Positions 53,352 through 62,757 of a DNA stretch of 64,000 nt are shown piece by piece. The notes under the pieces were generated by a model. That model searched no databases. It was not told where the DNA came from and worked only from the letters and a program-made list of their open reading frames with translations. The stretch is from Henriciella litoralis (GTDB taxonomy: Bacteria > Pseudomonadota > Alphaproteobacteria > Caulobacterales > Hyphomonadaceae): the NCBI RefSeq assembly GCF_002088935.1, contig NZ_NCSS01000006.1, positions 1,210,407 through 1,274,406 on the forward strand. The letters run 5' to 3'. A program made the position numbers and the translations under genes. How positions within the stretch are numbered: the stretch's first letter is position 1; each line of letters opens with the position of its first letter.

Positions 53352-55193
53352 ATGTTGAACAGACGACGTATGTTGCAGACGGTGCTCGGCACCGGCGCAA
53401 CCTTGGGGGCAAGCAGCCTCCTGCCCGCTTGGGCAAAATCTTCCAGCAACGGAAACCTTGGTGTGCCCTCACTTTCGGGCACGCGCTTCGACCTCGAAAT
53501 CGGGCAGTTCCCGGTCAGGCTCAACGGCAAAGTCGGTATGGCAACCGGAATCAATGGCACACTTCCCGGTCCGCTCTTGCGGTTGCGCGAGGGCGATGAC
53601 GTTACAATGAACGTCACCAACCGGCTTGCCGAAGACACTTCGATCCATTGGCACGGACTGCTTGTCCCCTTCCATATGGACGGCGTGCCGGGCGTCAGCT
53701 TCCCGGGCATCAAACCGGGCGAAACGTTCAAATATCAGTTCAAGGTGCCGCAAAATGGCACTTACTGGTATCACTCCCATTCTGGTCTGCAGGAACAACT
53801 CGGCCATTACGGTCCGATCGTCATAGATCCGGCAGGTACAGACCCAGTGGCTTATGACCGGGAATATGTGCTCGTCCTCAGCGACTGGAGTTTCACGCAT
53901 CCGCACCGGATCTTCGACAAGCTCAAGAAGAATGCCGAGAGCCTGAATTTCAACCGCCCGACCCTGTCGAACCCAACCGGACTTGGCGGCATGTGGGGGC
54001 AGATGCGAATGAGCCCGCGCGATCTCGCAGACGTGACCGGCGAAACCTACACCTACCTGATCAATGGCCATTCGACGGCCGATAATTTCAATATGGTCTT
54101 CCAGCCGGGCGAGCGGGTTCGCCTGCGCATTATCAACGCCTCCGCCATGACCCTCTTCAATGTCCGCCTCCCGGGCTTGCCGATGACGGTGGTCCAGGCC
54201 GACGGTCTGAATGTCCAGCCGGTTGAGACCGACGAGTTCCAGATGGGCGTGGCCGAGACGTATGATGTCATCATCGCGCCGACCGAAGCGCGCGCCTACG
54301 CCTTTGTTGCCGAATCGATCGACCGCTCCGGCCAGGCCGTCGCCACGCTCGGCCCGCGTGCCGGTATGCGGGTCGATGCGCCTGCGCTTCGAGCTGTGCC
54401 GATGCTGACCATGCGGGACATGGGAATGGCCCATGGAGACATGGCGGGCATGTCAGGCATGGGGAGAATGGATCATGGTCCGGACACCGCGACGGCCGGG
54501 GACGACATGAAAGGCCACGACATGGGTGCCATGTCGATGATGCCCGATCCTCATGGTCCGGCGGTCCAGCCCGTCAAGATTGAAGCAGATATAGAGCGCG
54601 GCCCCGGTGTCGCAAAAGTATCAGGCATGACGATGAGCCGCTTGGGCGAACCCGGTCTCGGGCTTGATGATGTCCCCCACCGCACGCTCACCTACAACCA
54701 GCTTCGCGCGCTCGACATGAATGAGGACCATCGCCCGCCTGGCCGCGAAATTGTCATTCATCTGACGTCGAACATGGAACGCTACATGTGGTCGTTCGAC
54801 GGTGTAAAATTCTCCGAGGTAACCGAGTCAATCAAGTTCTACGAGGGTGAACGTGTTCGCCTGACGCTCGTAAACGATACAATGATGCCACACCCGATCC
54901 ATTTGCACGGCATGTTTTTCGATCTCGTGAATGGCGGTGGTCATCACATGCCGCGCAAGCACACAGTAACGGTCAAGCCTGCAGACAGGGTCAGCGTCGA
55001 CATCACCGCAGAACATGTCGGTGACTGGGCGTTCCACTGCCATCTGCTTTACCACATGCACGCTGGCATGATGCAGGTCGTCAGCGTCATTCCGCCAGCA
55101 GACGATACGACACCAGCTGAAAAAATGCCGGCAGGTCAGATGAATATGCCCATGGACCATCACGGCATGAACCATGGGGAGGGAAAATCATGA
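53352..55193 (+). CDS. copA: CopA-type multicopper oxidase, copper resistance
   Basis: ATG 53352 has GGAGA seven bases upstream; ATG 53340 is in frame but contains that site. The 613-residue product has a twin-arginine signal (NRRRMLQTVLG). Copper ligands are HWHG at 99-102, HSHSG at 141, HPIHLHG at 514-520 and HCHLLYHMHAGMM at 562-574, giving type 1, 2 and 3 sites. A Met/His-rich stretch near residues 355-400 (repeats like GMAHGDMAGMSGMG) is the usual CopA copper-loading loop. It oxidises Cu(I) in the periplasm. It shares four bases with copB. Confidence 0.95.
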   Translation: MLNRRRMLQTVLGTGATLGASSLLPAWAKSSSNGNLGVPSLSGTRFDLEIGQFPVRLNGKVGMATGINGTLPGPLLRLREGDDVTMNVTNRLAEDTSIHWHGLLVPFHMDGVPGVSFPGIKPGETFKYQFKVPQNGTYWYHSHSGLQEQLGHYGPIVIDPAGTDPVAYDREYVLVLSDWSFTHPHRIFDKLKKNAESLNFNRPTLSNPTGLGGMWGQMRMSPRDLADVTGETYTYLINGHSTADNFNMVFQPGERVRLRIINASAMTLFNVRLPGLPMTVVQADGLNVQPVETDEFQMGVAETYDVIIAPTEARAYAFVAESIDRSGQAVATLGPRAGMRVDAPALRAVPMLTMRDMGMAHGDMAGMSGMGRMDHGPDTATAGDDMKGHDMGAMSMMPDPHGPAVQPVKIEADIERGPGVAKVSGMTMSRLGEPGLGLDDVPHRTLTYNQLRALDMNEDHRPPGREIVIHLTSNMERYMWSFDGVKFSEVTESIKFYEGERVRLTLVNDTMMPHPIHLHGMFFDLVNGGGHHMPRKHTVTVKPADRVSVDITAEHVGDWAFHCHLLYHMHAGMMQVVSVIPPADDTTPAEKMPAGQMNMPMDHHGMNHGEGKS

Positions 55194-55993
55194 TGAAACC
55201 GAATTTGGCAGCCCCTCTCCTCCTCGGCTTCGCGCTCTACGCGACCGGCAGCGCGTTCGCGGAAGACACAAATCAAACCCCGCCCTGGGATCAGGCCGAC
55301 GCCATCTACGGCGAGGATGCAATGGCGGACGCTCGCCGGGACGTTCTTGCGGAAGGCGGAGACCAGAAGAGCTTCTACATCCTCTTCAACCAGCTCGAGG
55401 CTCAGATGTCTGACGAGGGCGACAGTTTGTACTGGAACGGACAGGCTTGGTATGGGGGCGATATCAACAAGCTCTGGTTCAAGAGCGAGGGCCGCGCCTC
55501 TCTGAATGGAGAGGGCGTGGATGATGCCGAGATCCAGGCGCTCTATTCCCGCGCGGTTGCGCCTTTCTGGAATGTTCAGGCGGGCGTTCGCTACGACATC
55601 GAACCGGATAGTCTCGCGCATGGGGTCGTCGCACTGAATGGTCTGGCGCCCTACTGGTTCGAAGTCGACGCTTCCGCCTTTCTCAGTGAAAAAGGCGATG
55701 TAACGGCCCGCATCGAGGCTGAATATGAGTTGCTCCTGACCCAGCGGTTGATCTTGCAGCCTCGGATCGAAGCAAATCTTTCCGCGCAGGACATACCGGA
55801 AAGGGAAACGGGCGCGGGACTTAGCACACTCGATGCCGGCTTGCGGCTTCGTTATGAAATCAGGAGGGAGTTTGCGCCTTATGTCGGCGTCGAATGGCAA
55901 AGCGCCTTCGGTGAGACACGCGACATGATCAAAGCCGCAGGCGGTGAAGGCGACGATATCGTCTTTCTCGTGGGCCTGCGGACCTGGTATTAG
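55190..55993 (+). CDS. copB: CopB copper resistance outer membrane protein
   Basis: This 267-residue protein has a signal peptide (LLLGFALYATGSAFAED). The body matches CopB: DEGDSLYWNGQAWYGGDINKLWFKSEG, ALYSRAVAPFWNVQAGVRYD, FEVDASAFLSEKGD, and a closing ERETGAGLSTLDAGLRLRYEI with strand-like ends to RTWY. It forms a beta-barrel in the outer membrane and works with CopA in copper tolerance. Many CopB proteins have a Met-rich N-terminal repeat. Here the N-terminal linker is short and lacks it. Its ATG overlaps the copA stop. Confidence 0.93.
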   Translation: MMKPNLAAPLLLGFALYATGSAFAEDTNQTPPWDQADAIYGEDAMADARRDVLAEGGDQKSFYILFNQLEAQMSDEGDSLYWNGQAWYGGDINKLWFKSEGRASLNGEGVDDAEIQALYSRAVAPFWNVQAGVRYDIEPDSLAHGVVALNGLAPYWFEVDASAFLSEKGDVTARIEAEYELLLTQRLILQPRIEANLSAQDIPERETGAGLSTLDAGLRLRYEIRREFAPYVGVEWQSAFGETRDMIKAAGGEGDDIVFLVGLRTWY

Positions 55994-56002
55994 GAGAACA
56001 AA

Positions 56003-57097
56003 ATGGGCGGTTTCATAGAACCCAATATTCACCCCGTGCTGGTGCATTTTACCTATGCCCTCGGCACATCTGCAGCCTTGGCATATGTGGCTGGCCTCCT
56101 CGTACCTGCAGGCCGCTGGCGCGACAGCCTTCGACCGGCCGCCGACTGGATGCTGGCATTGGCTGCCTTGGCGGTTCTGGCCACCATCGCGGCCGGGTTT
56201 CAGGCCTATTACAGCGTTGCTCACGATGCGCCGTCCCATGAAGCGATGACAACCCATCGCAACTGGGCTGTTCCCACGGGCCTCGCATTACTGGCCCTCG
56301 CCGGTTGGCGCTGGCTGAGAAGGGCCTCGTCGCCCGGCCCGGTATTTGCGATCAGTGCCCTGGCGGTGGCAGGTCTTTTGACGGTTACAGCGTGGTGGGG
56401 AGGCACAATTGTCTACAAGTACGGACTTGGCGTGCAGACCCTTCCTGAAGCCAGCGGGCCAGGCCACGATCATGATCATGGCGGCGGAGCCGGTCATGGC
56501 GACCAAGGCACCGTAAATTCAACAGACGATCATCAAGACGCTCACGGAGCGCCTCCATCCGACACGATGGATGGATCATCGGCGAGCGGCGATGGACATG
56601 ATCACGACCATACCGACGGTGCAGCTGATCGAGAAATGTCAGGCACGGTCCCCGCCGGACACGACAACTCCGACGGCCATCACGACACCAAACCGGTCTC
56701 GACTGATGAACAGGCGATCCTGGATATCATGGCCGCGATCGAAACCGGTTGGGAGACCGGCGATGGCGAACTGTTCCGACAGAACTTTCTCGACTGGTCA
56801 GGCGCCCGGTACTTTGAGTCAGGCGGCGAGAATACTGGCCTGCTCGACCTTGTCGAAAATCATGTCGAGCCCGAAAAAGATACCATTCCGGATCTCGAAC
56901 TCGACTTCTCGAATATAGACGTGCAATTCGAGGGAAGTGACTTTGCATGGGTTGTCGCGGACACAGCGATCAGTGGAACGTTCAGCTCCGATGGCGAACG
57001 CCTGGAGCGTATCGGGAAACAAACGGTGCTGTTCCGCAAGGTCGCCGGCACCTGGCAGGTCATTCACACGCACTCGTCCTCCCGTGCGCCGCGATAA
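56003..57097 (+). CDS. DUF2231 membrane protein fused to His-rich linker and NTF2/SnoaL-like domain
   Basis: The protein has 364 residues. Residues 1-145 form four membrane segments starting IEPNIHPVLVHFTYALG, the DUF2231 signature. Residues about 150-230 are His/Asp-rich (HDHDHGGGAGHG, DGHDHDHTDG), a likely metal-binding linker. Residues about 235-364 form a cone-shaped NTF2/SnoaL/DUF4440-type domain (ILDIMAAIETGWETGD, then TVLFRKVAGTWQVIHTH). AGGAG precedes the ATG. It is co-transcribed with copAB, so it may handle copper or redox stress at the membrane. The full combination is not one I recognise. Confidence 0.75.
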   Translation: MGGFIEPNIHPVLVHFTYALGTSAALAYVAGLLVPAGRWRDSLRPAADWMLALAALAVLATIAAGFQAYYSVAHDAPSHEAMTTHRNWAVPTGLALLALAGWRWLRRASSPGPVFAISALAVAGLLTVTAWWGGTIVYKYGLGVQTLPEASGPGHDHDHGGGAGHGDQGTVNSTDDHQDAHGAPPSDTMDGSSASGDGHDHDHTDGAADREMSGTVPAGHDNSDGHHDTKPVSTDEQAILDIMAAIETGWETGDGELFRQNFLDWSGARYFESGGENTGLLDLVENHVEPEKDTIPDLELDFSNIDVQFEGSDFAWVVADTAISGTFSSDGERLERIGKQTVLFRKVAGTWQVIHTHSSSRAPR

Positions 57098-57160
57098 GGA
57101 GGAAATCCAAACTGCCGCTTGCCGGCCAAGTTGAAAAGCAACCGGCAAGCGGCGATGATA

Positions 57161-57189
57161 TTGAATATACCCCCTAGGGGTATTATACT
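57161..57189 (+). promoter_or_regulatory. CsoR-type operator filling the spacer of a sigma70-like promoter
   Basis: ATACCCCCTAGGGGTAT (57167-57183) is a 17-bp palindrome of the CsoR class. It exactly fills the 17-base spacer between TTGAAT (57161-57166) and TATACT (57184-57189). Repressor binding would block RNA polymerase, and Cu(I) would relieve it. It controls the P-type ATPase transcription unit and matches the site at 52881. Confidence 0.75.
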
Positions 57190-57232
57190 ATGACTGTCCT
57201 ACTTGCTCTTGCCTGGACCGCTGGAGGTCAGA

Positions 57233-57487
57233 ATGAAAATTATCCCCGTCGGACACTCGCTGTCTCTGTTCCTGCTCGTCAGTTATTTGCTGTGCGTCGG
57301 CTGGGGGAGTGTGACGCCGTCCAGCCTTCACATGCATCCAGCATGGCAGGATCTACTGCCCGGATTTGAGTTTGGAACGCTGACTGGTTTCCTGATCGGC
57401 CTTGTCGAGAGCTATCTCTATGGCTGGTACATCGCCGTTCTGTTCGTTCCCTTGTTCAACTTCTTCAACCGAAACAGCAGCGCATAA
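57233..57487 (+). CDS. DUF5676 family membrane protein
   Basis: The start ATG 57233 follows GGAGG by six bases (84 aa). Two membrane helices, SLSLFLLVSYLLCVGWG and TLTGFLIGLVESYLYGWYIAVLFVPLFNFF, and the pattern LHMHPAW...LLPGFEF match small DUF5676 proteins common beside copper ATPases. The role is unknown; an ATPase accessory at the inner membrane is likely from context. It is the first gene after the CsoR-type operator. Confidence 0.8.
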   Translation: MKIIPVGHSLSLFLLVSYLLCVGWGSVTPSSLHMHPAWQDLLPGFEFGTLTGFLIGLVESYLYGWYIAVLFVPLFNFFNRNSSA

Positions 57488-57540
57488 AAGTGATGCATAC
57501 CCTCATCCTGTGAAGCACTCCTGCTGAAAGAGTCAGAGCC

Positions 57541-59766
57541 ATGACCAACGACACTTCTCACGCCCATTCCGGACATGCGTGCCATCACAACGATCAGGCC
57601 GCTCCAGAGAAGCCCGATGATGCCTATGACAAGGTTCCGATCGGCTATGCCGGCACCGTCTGGACCTGTCCCATGCATCCGCAGGTACGCGAAACTGCCA
57701 ATACAGGCTGCCCGATCTGCGGCATGGCGCTCGAACCGGAAACGGTGACGGCCGAGCAGGATACCAGCGAACTGGATGACATGACGCGGCGCTTCTGGGT
57801 CGCCCTTGTCTTCTCGGCGCCACTGCTCGCCTTTGTCATGGGCGAAATGATTCCCGGCAGCCCGCTCAGGCACTGGATTGATCCGACATGGAGTGTCTGG
57901 CTTCAGGCCCTGATCGCGACTCCCGTTGTCGTTTGGGCCGGCTGGCCTTTCTTCGTGCGCGGCTGGCAATCCGTGAAGCGACGCAACCTCAACATGTTCA
58001 CCCTGATCGCGATGGGCGTCGGCGTGGCCTATATTTATTCCCTGGTCGCAACATTCGCGCCCGGCATATTTCCCGATTCATTCCGTGGGCATGGCGGCGC
58101 GGTAGCAGTCTACTACGAGGCGGCCGCCGTCATCGTTACGCTGGTTTTACTTGGCCAGGTGCTCGAACTGCGCGCGCGCAACGCCACCTCAGGAGCCATT
58201 CGTGCACTGCTGGAGCTTGCCCCTGCTACTGCGCGCAGGATTGCTGACGATGGCAGCGAACAGGATGTCGATCTCGCGGATGTAAAGTCTGGCGACAAGC
58301 TGCGGGTCCGGCCAGGTGAGAAGATCCCGGTCGATGGCGAGGTCGTCGACGGCCATGGGTCGGTTGACGAGTCCATGGTCACCGGCGAACCCCTGCCCGT
58401 CGAAAAAGCCGCTGGCGCCCGTGTGACCGGCGGCACGGTCAACGGAACCGGGTCGCTCGTTATGAAGGCGACACATGTGGGCGAAGACACGCTCTTGTCC
58501 CAGATTGTCCGAATGGTTGCCGCCGCTCAGCGGTCCCGAGCTCCAATCCAGCGGCTCGCTGATCTCGTCGCTGCCTGGTTCGTTCCGGCTGTTATTGGAA
58601 TTGCAATCCTGACCTTTGTCGTGTGGGCCGTGTTCGGACCCGACCCGGCGATGGCTTTTGCGATCGTGAATGCCGTTGCCGTCCTGATCATCGCATGTCC
58701 CTGTGCGCTAGGTCTGGCAACCCCGATGTCGATCATGGTCGGCACGGGCAAGGGCGCGTCCAACGGCATCCTGATCAAGAATGCTGAAGCGTTGGAGACG
58801 CTTGAGAAGGTCGATACGATCGTGGTCGACAAGACCGGGACGTTGACGCTCGGACGCCCCGAACTGGTACGCGTCCAGCCAGGCGAAGGCTTCGACGAAG
58901 CCTCGTTGCTTAGTCTCGTAGCCGCGGTGGAACGTTTGAGCGAGCACCCACTTGCCGACGCGATCGTGCGTGGCGCAAAAGGCAAGGGCGCGCCTCACAA
59001 GGATGCGCACGGATTTGAATCCGTCACTGGCGAAGGTGCGCAGGCAAGCGTCGACGGCCAAACCGTCGCCATCGGCAACAGAAAGATGATGCAGCGGATC
59101 GGGGGCTGGTCTGACGACCTCGGGACACGCGCTGACCAGTACCGCACCGAAGGCCAGACGGTTATGTTCGCCGCCGTCGACGGAAAACCGGCAGGCCTTG
59201 TCTCTGTGGCGGACCCGATCAAGGAGACGACACCGGAAGCCATCAGACGTCTTCATGCCGAAGGGTTGAAGATTGTGATGTTGACAGGTGACAATGAGAC
59301 GACAGCACGCGCGGTCGCCGACAAGGTCGGCATCGATGAGGTTCACGCCGACGTCTCGCCTGAAGACAAGCATCGGATCGTGTCCGAACTCCAGAAGAAC
59401 GGTGCCCGCGTGGCCATGTGCGGTGACGGCATAAATGATGCGCCCGCGCTCGCTCAGGCGGATGTCGGAATCGCCATGGGAACCGGAACCGATGTGGCCA
59501 TGGAGAGTGCCGGTGTAACGCTTGTGAAAGGCGATCTGATCGGGGTCGCAAAGGCCCGGGAGCTCAGCCACGCCACGATGCGCAACATCCGCCAGAACCT
59601 GTTCTTCGCGTTCTTCTACAATACGCTTGGCGTGCCGGTTGCCGCTGGCATTCTGTATCCCTTCTTCGGCTTGTTACTGAGCCCGATGATCGCGGCGGCC
59701 GCCATGAGTTTCAGCTCCGTATCTGTTATCGGCAACGCCTTGCGGCTGAGAACCCTTAAACTCTAA
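57541..59766 (+). CDS. copA: Copper-translocating P1B-type ATPase
   Basis: The protein has 741 residues. The N-terminus is His-rich ([10 protein letters not shown]), followed by a heavy-metal-binding [10 protein letters not shown]...[11 protein letters not shown] domain (residues about 40-65) in place of classical CxxC domains. Eight membrane helices are expected. TGEPLP lies in the actuator; CPC at 386-388 is the membrane copper site; D430 in DKTGTLT is phosphorylated; SEHPLA and [10 protein letters not shown] complete the ATP domain. YNTLGVP and [16 protein letters not shown] are the Cu(I) class helices 7 and 8. It exports Cu(I) from the cytoplasm. It shares its usual symbol with the multicopper oxidase at 53352. 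Confidence 0.96.
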   Translation: MTNDTSHAHSGHACHHNDQAAPEKPDDAYDKVPIGYAGTVWTCPMHPQVRETANTGCPICGMALEPETVTAEQDTSELDDMTRRFWVALVFSAPLLAFVMGEMIPGSPLRHWIDPTWSVWLQALIATPVVVWAGWPFFVRGWQSVKRRNLNMFTLIAMGVGVAYIYSLVATFAPGIFPDSFRGHGGAVAVYYEAAAVIVTLVLLGQVLELRARNATSGAIRALLELAPATARRIADDGSEQDVDLADVKSGDKLRVRPGEKIPVDGEVVDGHGSVDESMVTGEPLPVEKAAGARVTGGTVNGTGSLVMKATHVGEDTLLSQIVRMVAAAQRSRAPIQRLADLVAAWFVPAVIGIAILTFVVWAVFGPDPAMAFAIVNAVAVLIIACPCALGLATPMSIMVGTGKGASNGILIKNAEALETLEKVDTIVVDKTGTLTLGRPELVRVQPGEGFDEASLLSLVAAVERLSEHPLADAIVRGAKGKGAPHKDAHGFESVTGEGAQASVDGQTVAIGNRKMMQRIGGWSDDLGTRADQYRTEGQTVMFAAVDGKPAGLVSVADPIKETTPEAIRRLHAEGLKIVMLTGDNETTARAVADKVGIDEVHADVSPEDKHRIVSELQKNGARVAMCGDGINDAPALAQADVGIAMGTGTDVAMESAGVTLVKGDLIGVAKARELSHATMRNIRQNLFFAFFYNTLGVPVAAGILYPFFGLLLSPMIAAAAMSFSSVSVIGNALRLRTLKL

Positions 59767-59783
59767 TTTTCCGGAGCACAGAC

Positions 59784-60284
59784 ATGTCCAGACCACTTGC
59801 TATGAGCGCGCTCGGTGCGCTGATGATTGCAGCCCTGATAGCGGGCGTGATGCTCTTCTCCGCGTCACCCGCAGCCAACGCGCAAACAGTCACTGTACAC
59901 AAGACGCCATGGTGCGGTTGCTGCGCCGCCTGGGTGGACCACCTGCATGACGAGGGTTTCTACGTCATCGTGAAAGAGGAAGAGGACCTGACACCCATTC
60001 GGTCACGGCTTGGTGTTCGGGATGAACTGATGAGTTGCCATACCGCAGAAGTCGACGGATATGTCGTTGAAGGTCACGTTCCCGCTCGGGAAATACGACG
60101 CTTGCTCGAAGAAAAGCCTGACGTCAACGGCGTCTCGGTGCCCGGCATGCCGCAAGGCTCTCCCGGCATGGAAACACCGAACGCGCCAGATCGGTATGAT
60201 GTCATCATCTTCTCTGGAGAGGATGCCAGGACATATGCCTCCTATCGGGGAACGCAATTGGTCTCCGAACAGGCAAGACCATGA
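59784..60284 (+). CDS. DUF411 family exported protein (CopG-like)
   Basis: The protein has 166 residues. A signal anchor (ALGALMIAALIAGVMLF) leads to a DUF411 thioredoxin-like domain: VHKTPWCGCCAAWVDHL with CxCC at residues about 45-48, LMSCHTAEVDGYVVEGHVPAREI, and a closing VPGMPQGSPGMETPN copper-type Met motif. Proteins of this family bind copper in the periplasm and may shuttle it between states. Its TGA overlaps the APC permease ATG by four bases, so translation is coupled. Confidence 0.9.
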   Translation: MSRPLAMSALGALMIAALIAGVMLFSASPAANAQTVTVHKTPWCGCCAAWVDHLHDEGFYVIVKEEEDLTPIRSRLGVRDELMSCHTAEVDGYVVEGHVPAREIRRLLEEKPDVNGVSVPGMPQGSPGMETPNAPDRYDVIIFSGEDARTYASYRGTQLVSEQARP

Positions 60285-61624
60285 GTGAGGATGACTACAA
60301 GCAAGGGTCACTGACGCTGGCGGGCACCGTCGCCATGGGGACGGGCGTGATGATCGGTGCCGGCATCTTTGCCCTGACCGGTCAGGTCGCTGAATTTGCA
60401 GGCGACCTGTTTCCGCTCGCCTTCCTCACGGCAGCCATCATCAGCGGCTTCAGCGCCTATTCCTATATCAAGGTCTCCAACAAGTATCCTAGCGCCGGCG
60501 GCATCGCGATGATACTCCAACGCGCTTACGGCCCGTCTACCGTGACCGGAAGCGCCGCCCTGCTGATGGCGTTCTCGATGATCATCAATGAAAGCCTGGT
60601 CGCCCGCACGTTCGGTACGTACACGCTGCAGCTGTTTGGCGTCGAGGGCGGCATATTCGTCCCCTTGCTGGCAATCGGACTGATTATCCTGGCTTTCGTG
60701 ATCAATATTGCCGGTAATCAGGTGATCGGCGGCGTATCGAAGGTCACGGCTATTCTCAAGATTGGTGGCATACTGATTTTCGCGCTTATTGCGATCTGGG
60801 CTGCCGGATTCAGCTTCCAGCCAGCAGCAGACGGTTTCGCTGACAGCACATCTGCCGGTGGGTTCCTGGCCGGCGTCGCGCTCGCCATCCTGGCCTATAA
60901 GGGATTCACCACCATCACGAACAGTGGCGACGAGGTGAAGCAACCGACCCGCAATGTCGGGCGGGCCATCATGATCTCACTTGCGATCTGCACTTTCATC
61001 TATCTCCTTGTCTGTTTCGCTGTCGGATCAACCCTCACTGTCTCGGAGATTGTTGCGGCGAAGGACTATGCTCTCGCCGAAGCGGCCCGGCCAGCACTTG
61101 GAAACTATGGATTGTGGTTCACAGTAACGATTGCGATCATCGCGACAGCTTCAGGCCTGCTTGCCAGCTTGTTTGCCGTCTCCCGCATGCTCGCCATGCT
61201 GACCGACATGAACCTGATTCCGCATAGACATTTCGGCATGCCCGGAACGGTACAGCGTCATACGCTCGTCTATACGGTTGTGGCTGCCGGATTGCTCGCG
61301 GCTTTCTTCGATCTCAGTCGCATCGCTTCGCTTGGCGCAATCTTCTATCTGGTCATGGATATCATCATCCATTGGGGCGTCTTCCGGCATTTGAGAAAGG
61401 ATGTCGGCGCCGCACCTGCAATCCTTATCTGTGCGATAGCGCTCGATGCCGTCGTCCTGATCGCCTTCCTCCTCCTGAAGTGGCAAGCCGATCCAGTCAT
61501 CATCCTGATCGCGGCTTTCGGCATGGTTGTAGTCTTTTCATTCGAGCATTTCTTTCTGAAACGTCTCCGCGACAATCCTCCCGGAGAGGAGTCCGGAAAC
61601 GACCAGCACAAAGCCCATTCATGA
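60281..61624 (+). CDS. APC superfamily amino acid permease-like transporter
   Basis: The 447-residue protein has about 12 membrane helices. GTGVMIGAGIFALTGQVAE at residues 16-34 is the APC helix-1 signature. Helix 6 carries GFLAGVALAILAYKGFTTITNSGDEVKQPTRNVGRA, typical of amino acid/polyamine permeases. The substrate is unknown. It is unexpected in a copper operon but is tightly coupled on both sides (4-bp overlaps with DUF411 and the channel gene). It might import a thiol, histidine or polyamine for stress defence (inference). Confidence 0.88.
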   Translation: MSEDDYKQGSLTLAGTVAMGTGVMIGAGIFALTGQVAEFAGDLFPLAFLTAAIISGFSAYSYIKVSNKYPSAGGIAMILQRAYGPSTVTGSAALLMAFSMIINESLVARTFGTYTLQLFGVEGGIFVPLLAIGLIILAFVINIAGNQVIGGVSKVTAILKIGGILIFALIAIWAAGFSFQPAADGFADSTSAGGFLAGVALAILAYKGFTTITNSGDEVKQPTRNVGRAIMISLAICTFIYLLVCFAVGSTLTVSEIVAAKDYALAEAARPALGNYGLWFTVTIAIIATASGLLASLFAVSRMLAMLTDMNLIPHRHFGMPGTVQRHTLVYTVVAAGLLAAFFDLSRIASLGAIFYLVMDIIIHWGVFRHLRKDVGAAPAILICAIALDAVVLIAFLLLKWQADPVIILIAAFGMVVVFSFEHFFLKRLRDNPPGEESGNDQHKAHS

Positions 61625-62070
61625 TCATTGCAACCTTGATCGGACTGCTCACTTTTGTGCTGGCAAGCACGGTGCATTATCTCGCACTGGCGCATCTGCA
61701 CCGACGCCTGAACCATGAAGCGCGTTCAGGTCTCCCGATCGTTGTTTCGGGTATCGTAGGTGCAGGCCTGGCGCACCTCGCTGAGGCAGCGCTCTATGCA
61801 ACCAGCTTTACGCTACTGGATGCCTTTGACTTGGGTGGTTTCAAGGGCGGGCAAGCGGACGGGTTCATGGACATATTCTATTTCTCCCTCGTCAACTACA
61901 CATCGCTTGGGCTGGGCGATATCTATCCAACCGGACATTCGCGGTTCCTGGCGGGACTGGAATCACTCAATGGTTTCCTGCTGATTTCTTGCTCGGCATC
62001 CTTCATTTTCCTCCTGATGCGAAACCAAATGGATGGTCCAACTTCAGGCGGAATTCGAGCATCGGATTAA
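61621..62070 (+). CDS. Ion channel protein with K+ channel-like pore
   Basis: The start ATG 61621 overlaps the permease stop; the frame is open further upstream but that is a shadow of the permease gene (149 aa). Two to three membrane helices surround a pore loop SLVNYTSLGLGDIYPTGHSR, which corresponds to the TxGYGD selectivity filter with SLGLGD instead. Such proteins are usually annotated as two-TM potassium or ion channels. The altered filter (Leu for Tyr) makes K+ selectivity uncertain. Confidence 0.78.
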   Translation: MIIATLIGLLTFVLASTVHYLALAHLHRRLNHEARSGLPIVVSGIVGAGLAHLAEAALYATSFTLLDAFDLGGFKGGQADGFMDIFYFSLVNYTSLGLGDIYPTGHSRFLAGLESLNGFLLISCSASFIFLLMRNQMDGPTSGGIRASD

Positions 62071-62142
62071 CTCGGAACCTGTTCACACACTTCTCCGTTA
62101 GTCGTGGAAATACCCCACCACTGTATAAGGAGGATGTTGAAA

Positions 62143-62703
62143 GTGGATATGAAGAACAGTTATTGGCGGTTTGGCGCAATGATCATCACATCGATGATCG
62201 TGATGTTTGGGCTGATGTACCTCAACACCTATGCGTGGGAGCATGTTCGCTGGAGCGAAACGCGCTTCTACATGGCCTTCATCATGGGCGCCGCGATGGC
62301 CGTCGTGATGCTGAGCTTCATGCTCAACATGTACAAGGACAGCCGGATCAATTTCGGCATTTTCATTGGCGCTGCGGTCGTGTTCGTCCTGGCCCTCTGG
62401 CTGGTGCGCAGCCAGAGCACTGTCGACGACCGGTCCTACATGAAAGCGATGATCCCCCACCACTCCATTGCCATCATGACAAGTGAACGCGCCGGCATCG
62501 AGGATGTCCGTGTGCGCGAGCTTGCCGACGAGATCATCACGGCGCAGCGCCGCGAGATCAAGGAAATGGAATGGCTGATTTCCGACATCGCGGAGAATGG
62601 CCCGGCATCGACGGAAAGGGAGGCGGCGAGCCGCCCCGTTCCCCCCTTTGAAGGCACGCTCAATCCAGACGACGCTGCCGGGGCAGCCATCGCGGAGGAC
62701 TAA
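62143..62703 (+). CDS. DUF305 membrane protein
   Basis: Start choice: AAGGAGG (62127-62133) is directly against ATG 62134 and 15 bases from ATG 62149, so GTG 62143 with a 9-base gap is best (186 aa). Three membrane helices (residues about 8-28, 38-58, 66-84) precede a DUF305 ferritin-like helical part with YMKAMIPHHSIAIMTSERA and ADEIITAQRREIKEMEWL. The HHxxAI...Q..EI pattern is the family core. DUF305 proteins often occur with copper genes and their role is unproven. Confidence 0.85.
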   Translation: MDMKNSYWRFGAMIITSMIVMFGLMYLNTYAWEHVRWSETRFYMAFIMGAAMAVVMLSFMLNMYKDSRINFGIFIGAAVVFVLALWLVRSQSTVDDRSYMKAMIPHHSIAIMTSERAGIEDVRVRELADEIITAQRREIKEMEWLISDIAENGPASTEREAASRPVPPFEGTLNPDDAAGAAIAED

Positions 62704-62757
62704 CGCGCCTTCCACGTCCAGTCAGACCCATTCGATCCCGAAAAGGAGCGAAACAGA

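Noticed and set aside
55160..56257. 365-codon minus-strand ORF over copB
   Set aside because: copB on the plus strand is a clear family match with coupled start; the antisense frame is a composition artefact.
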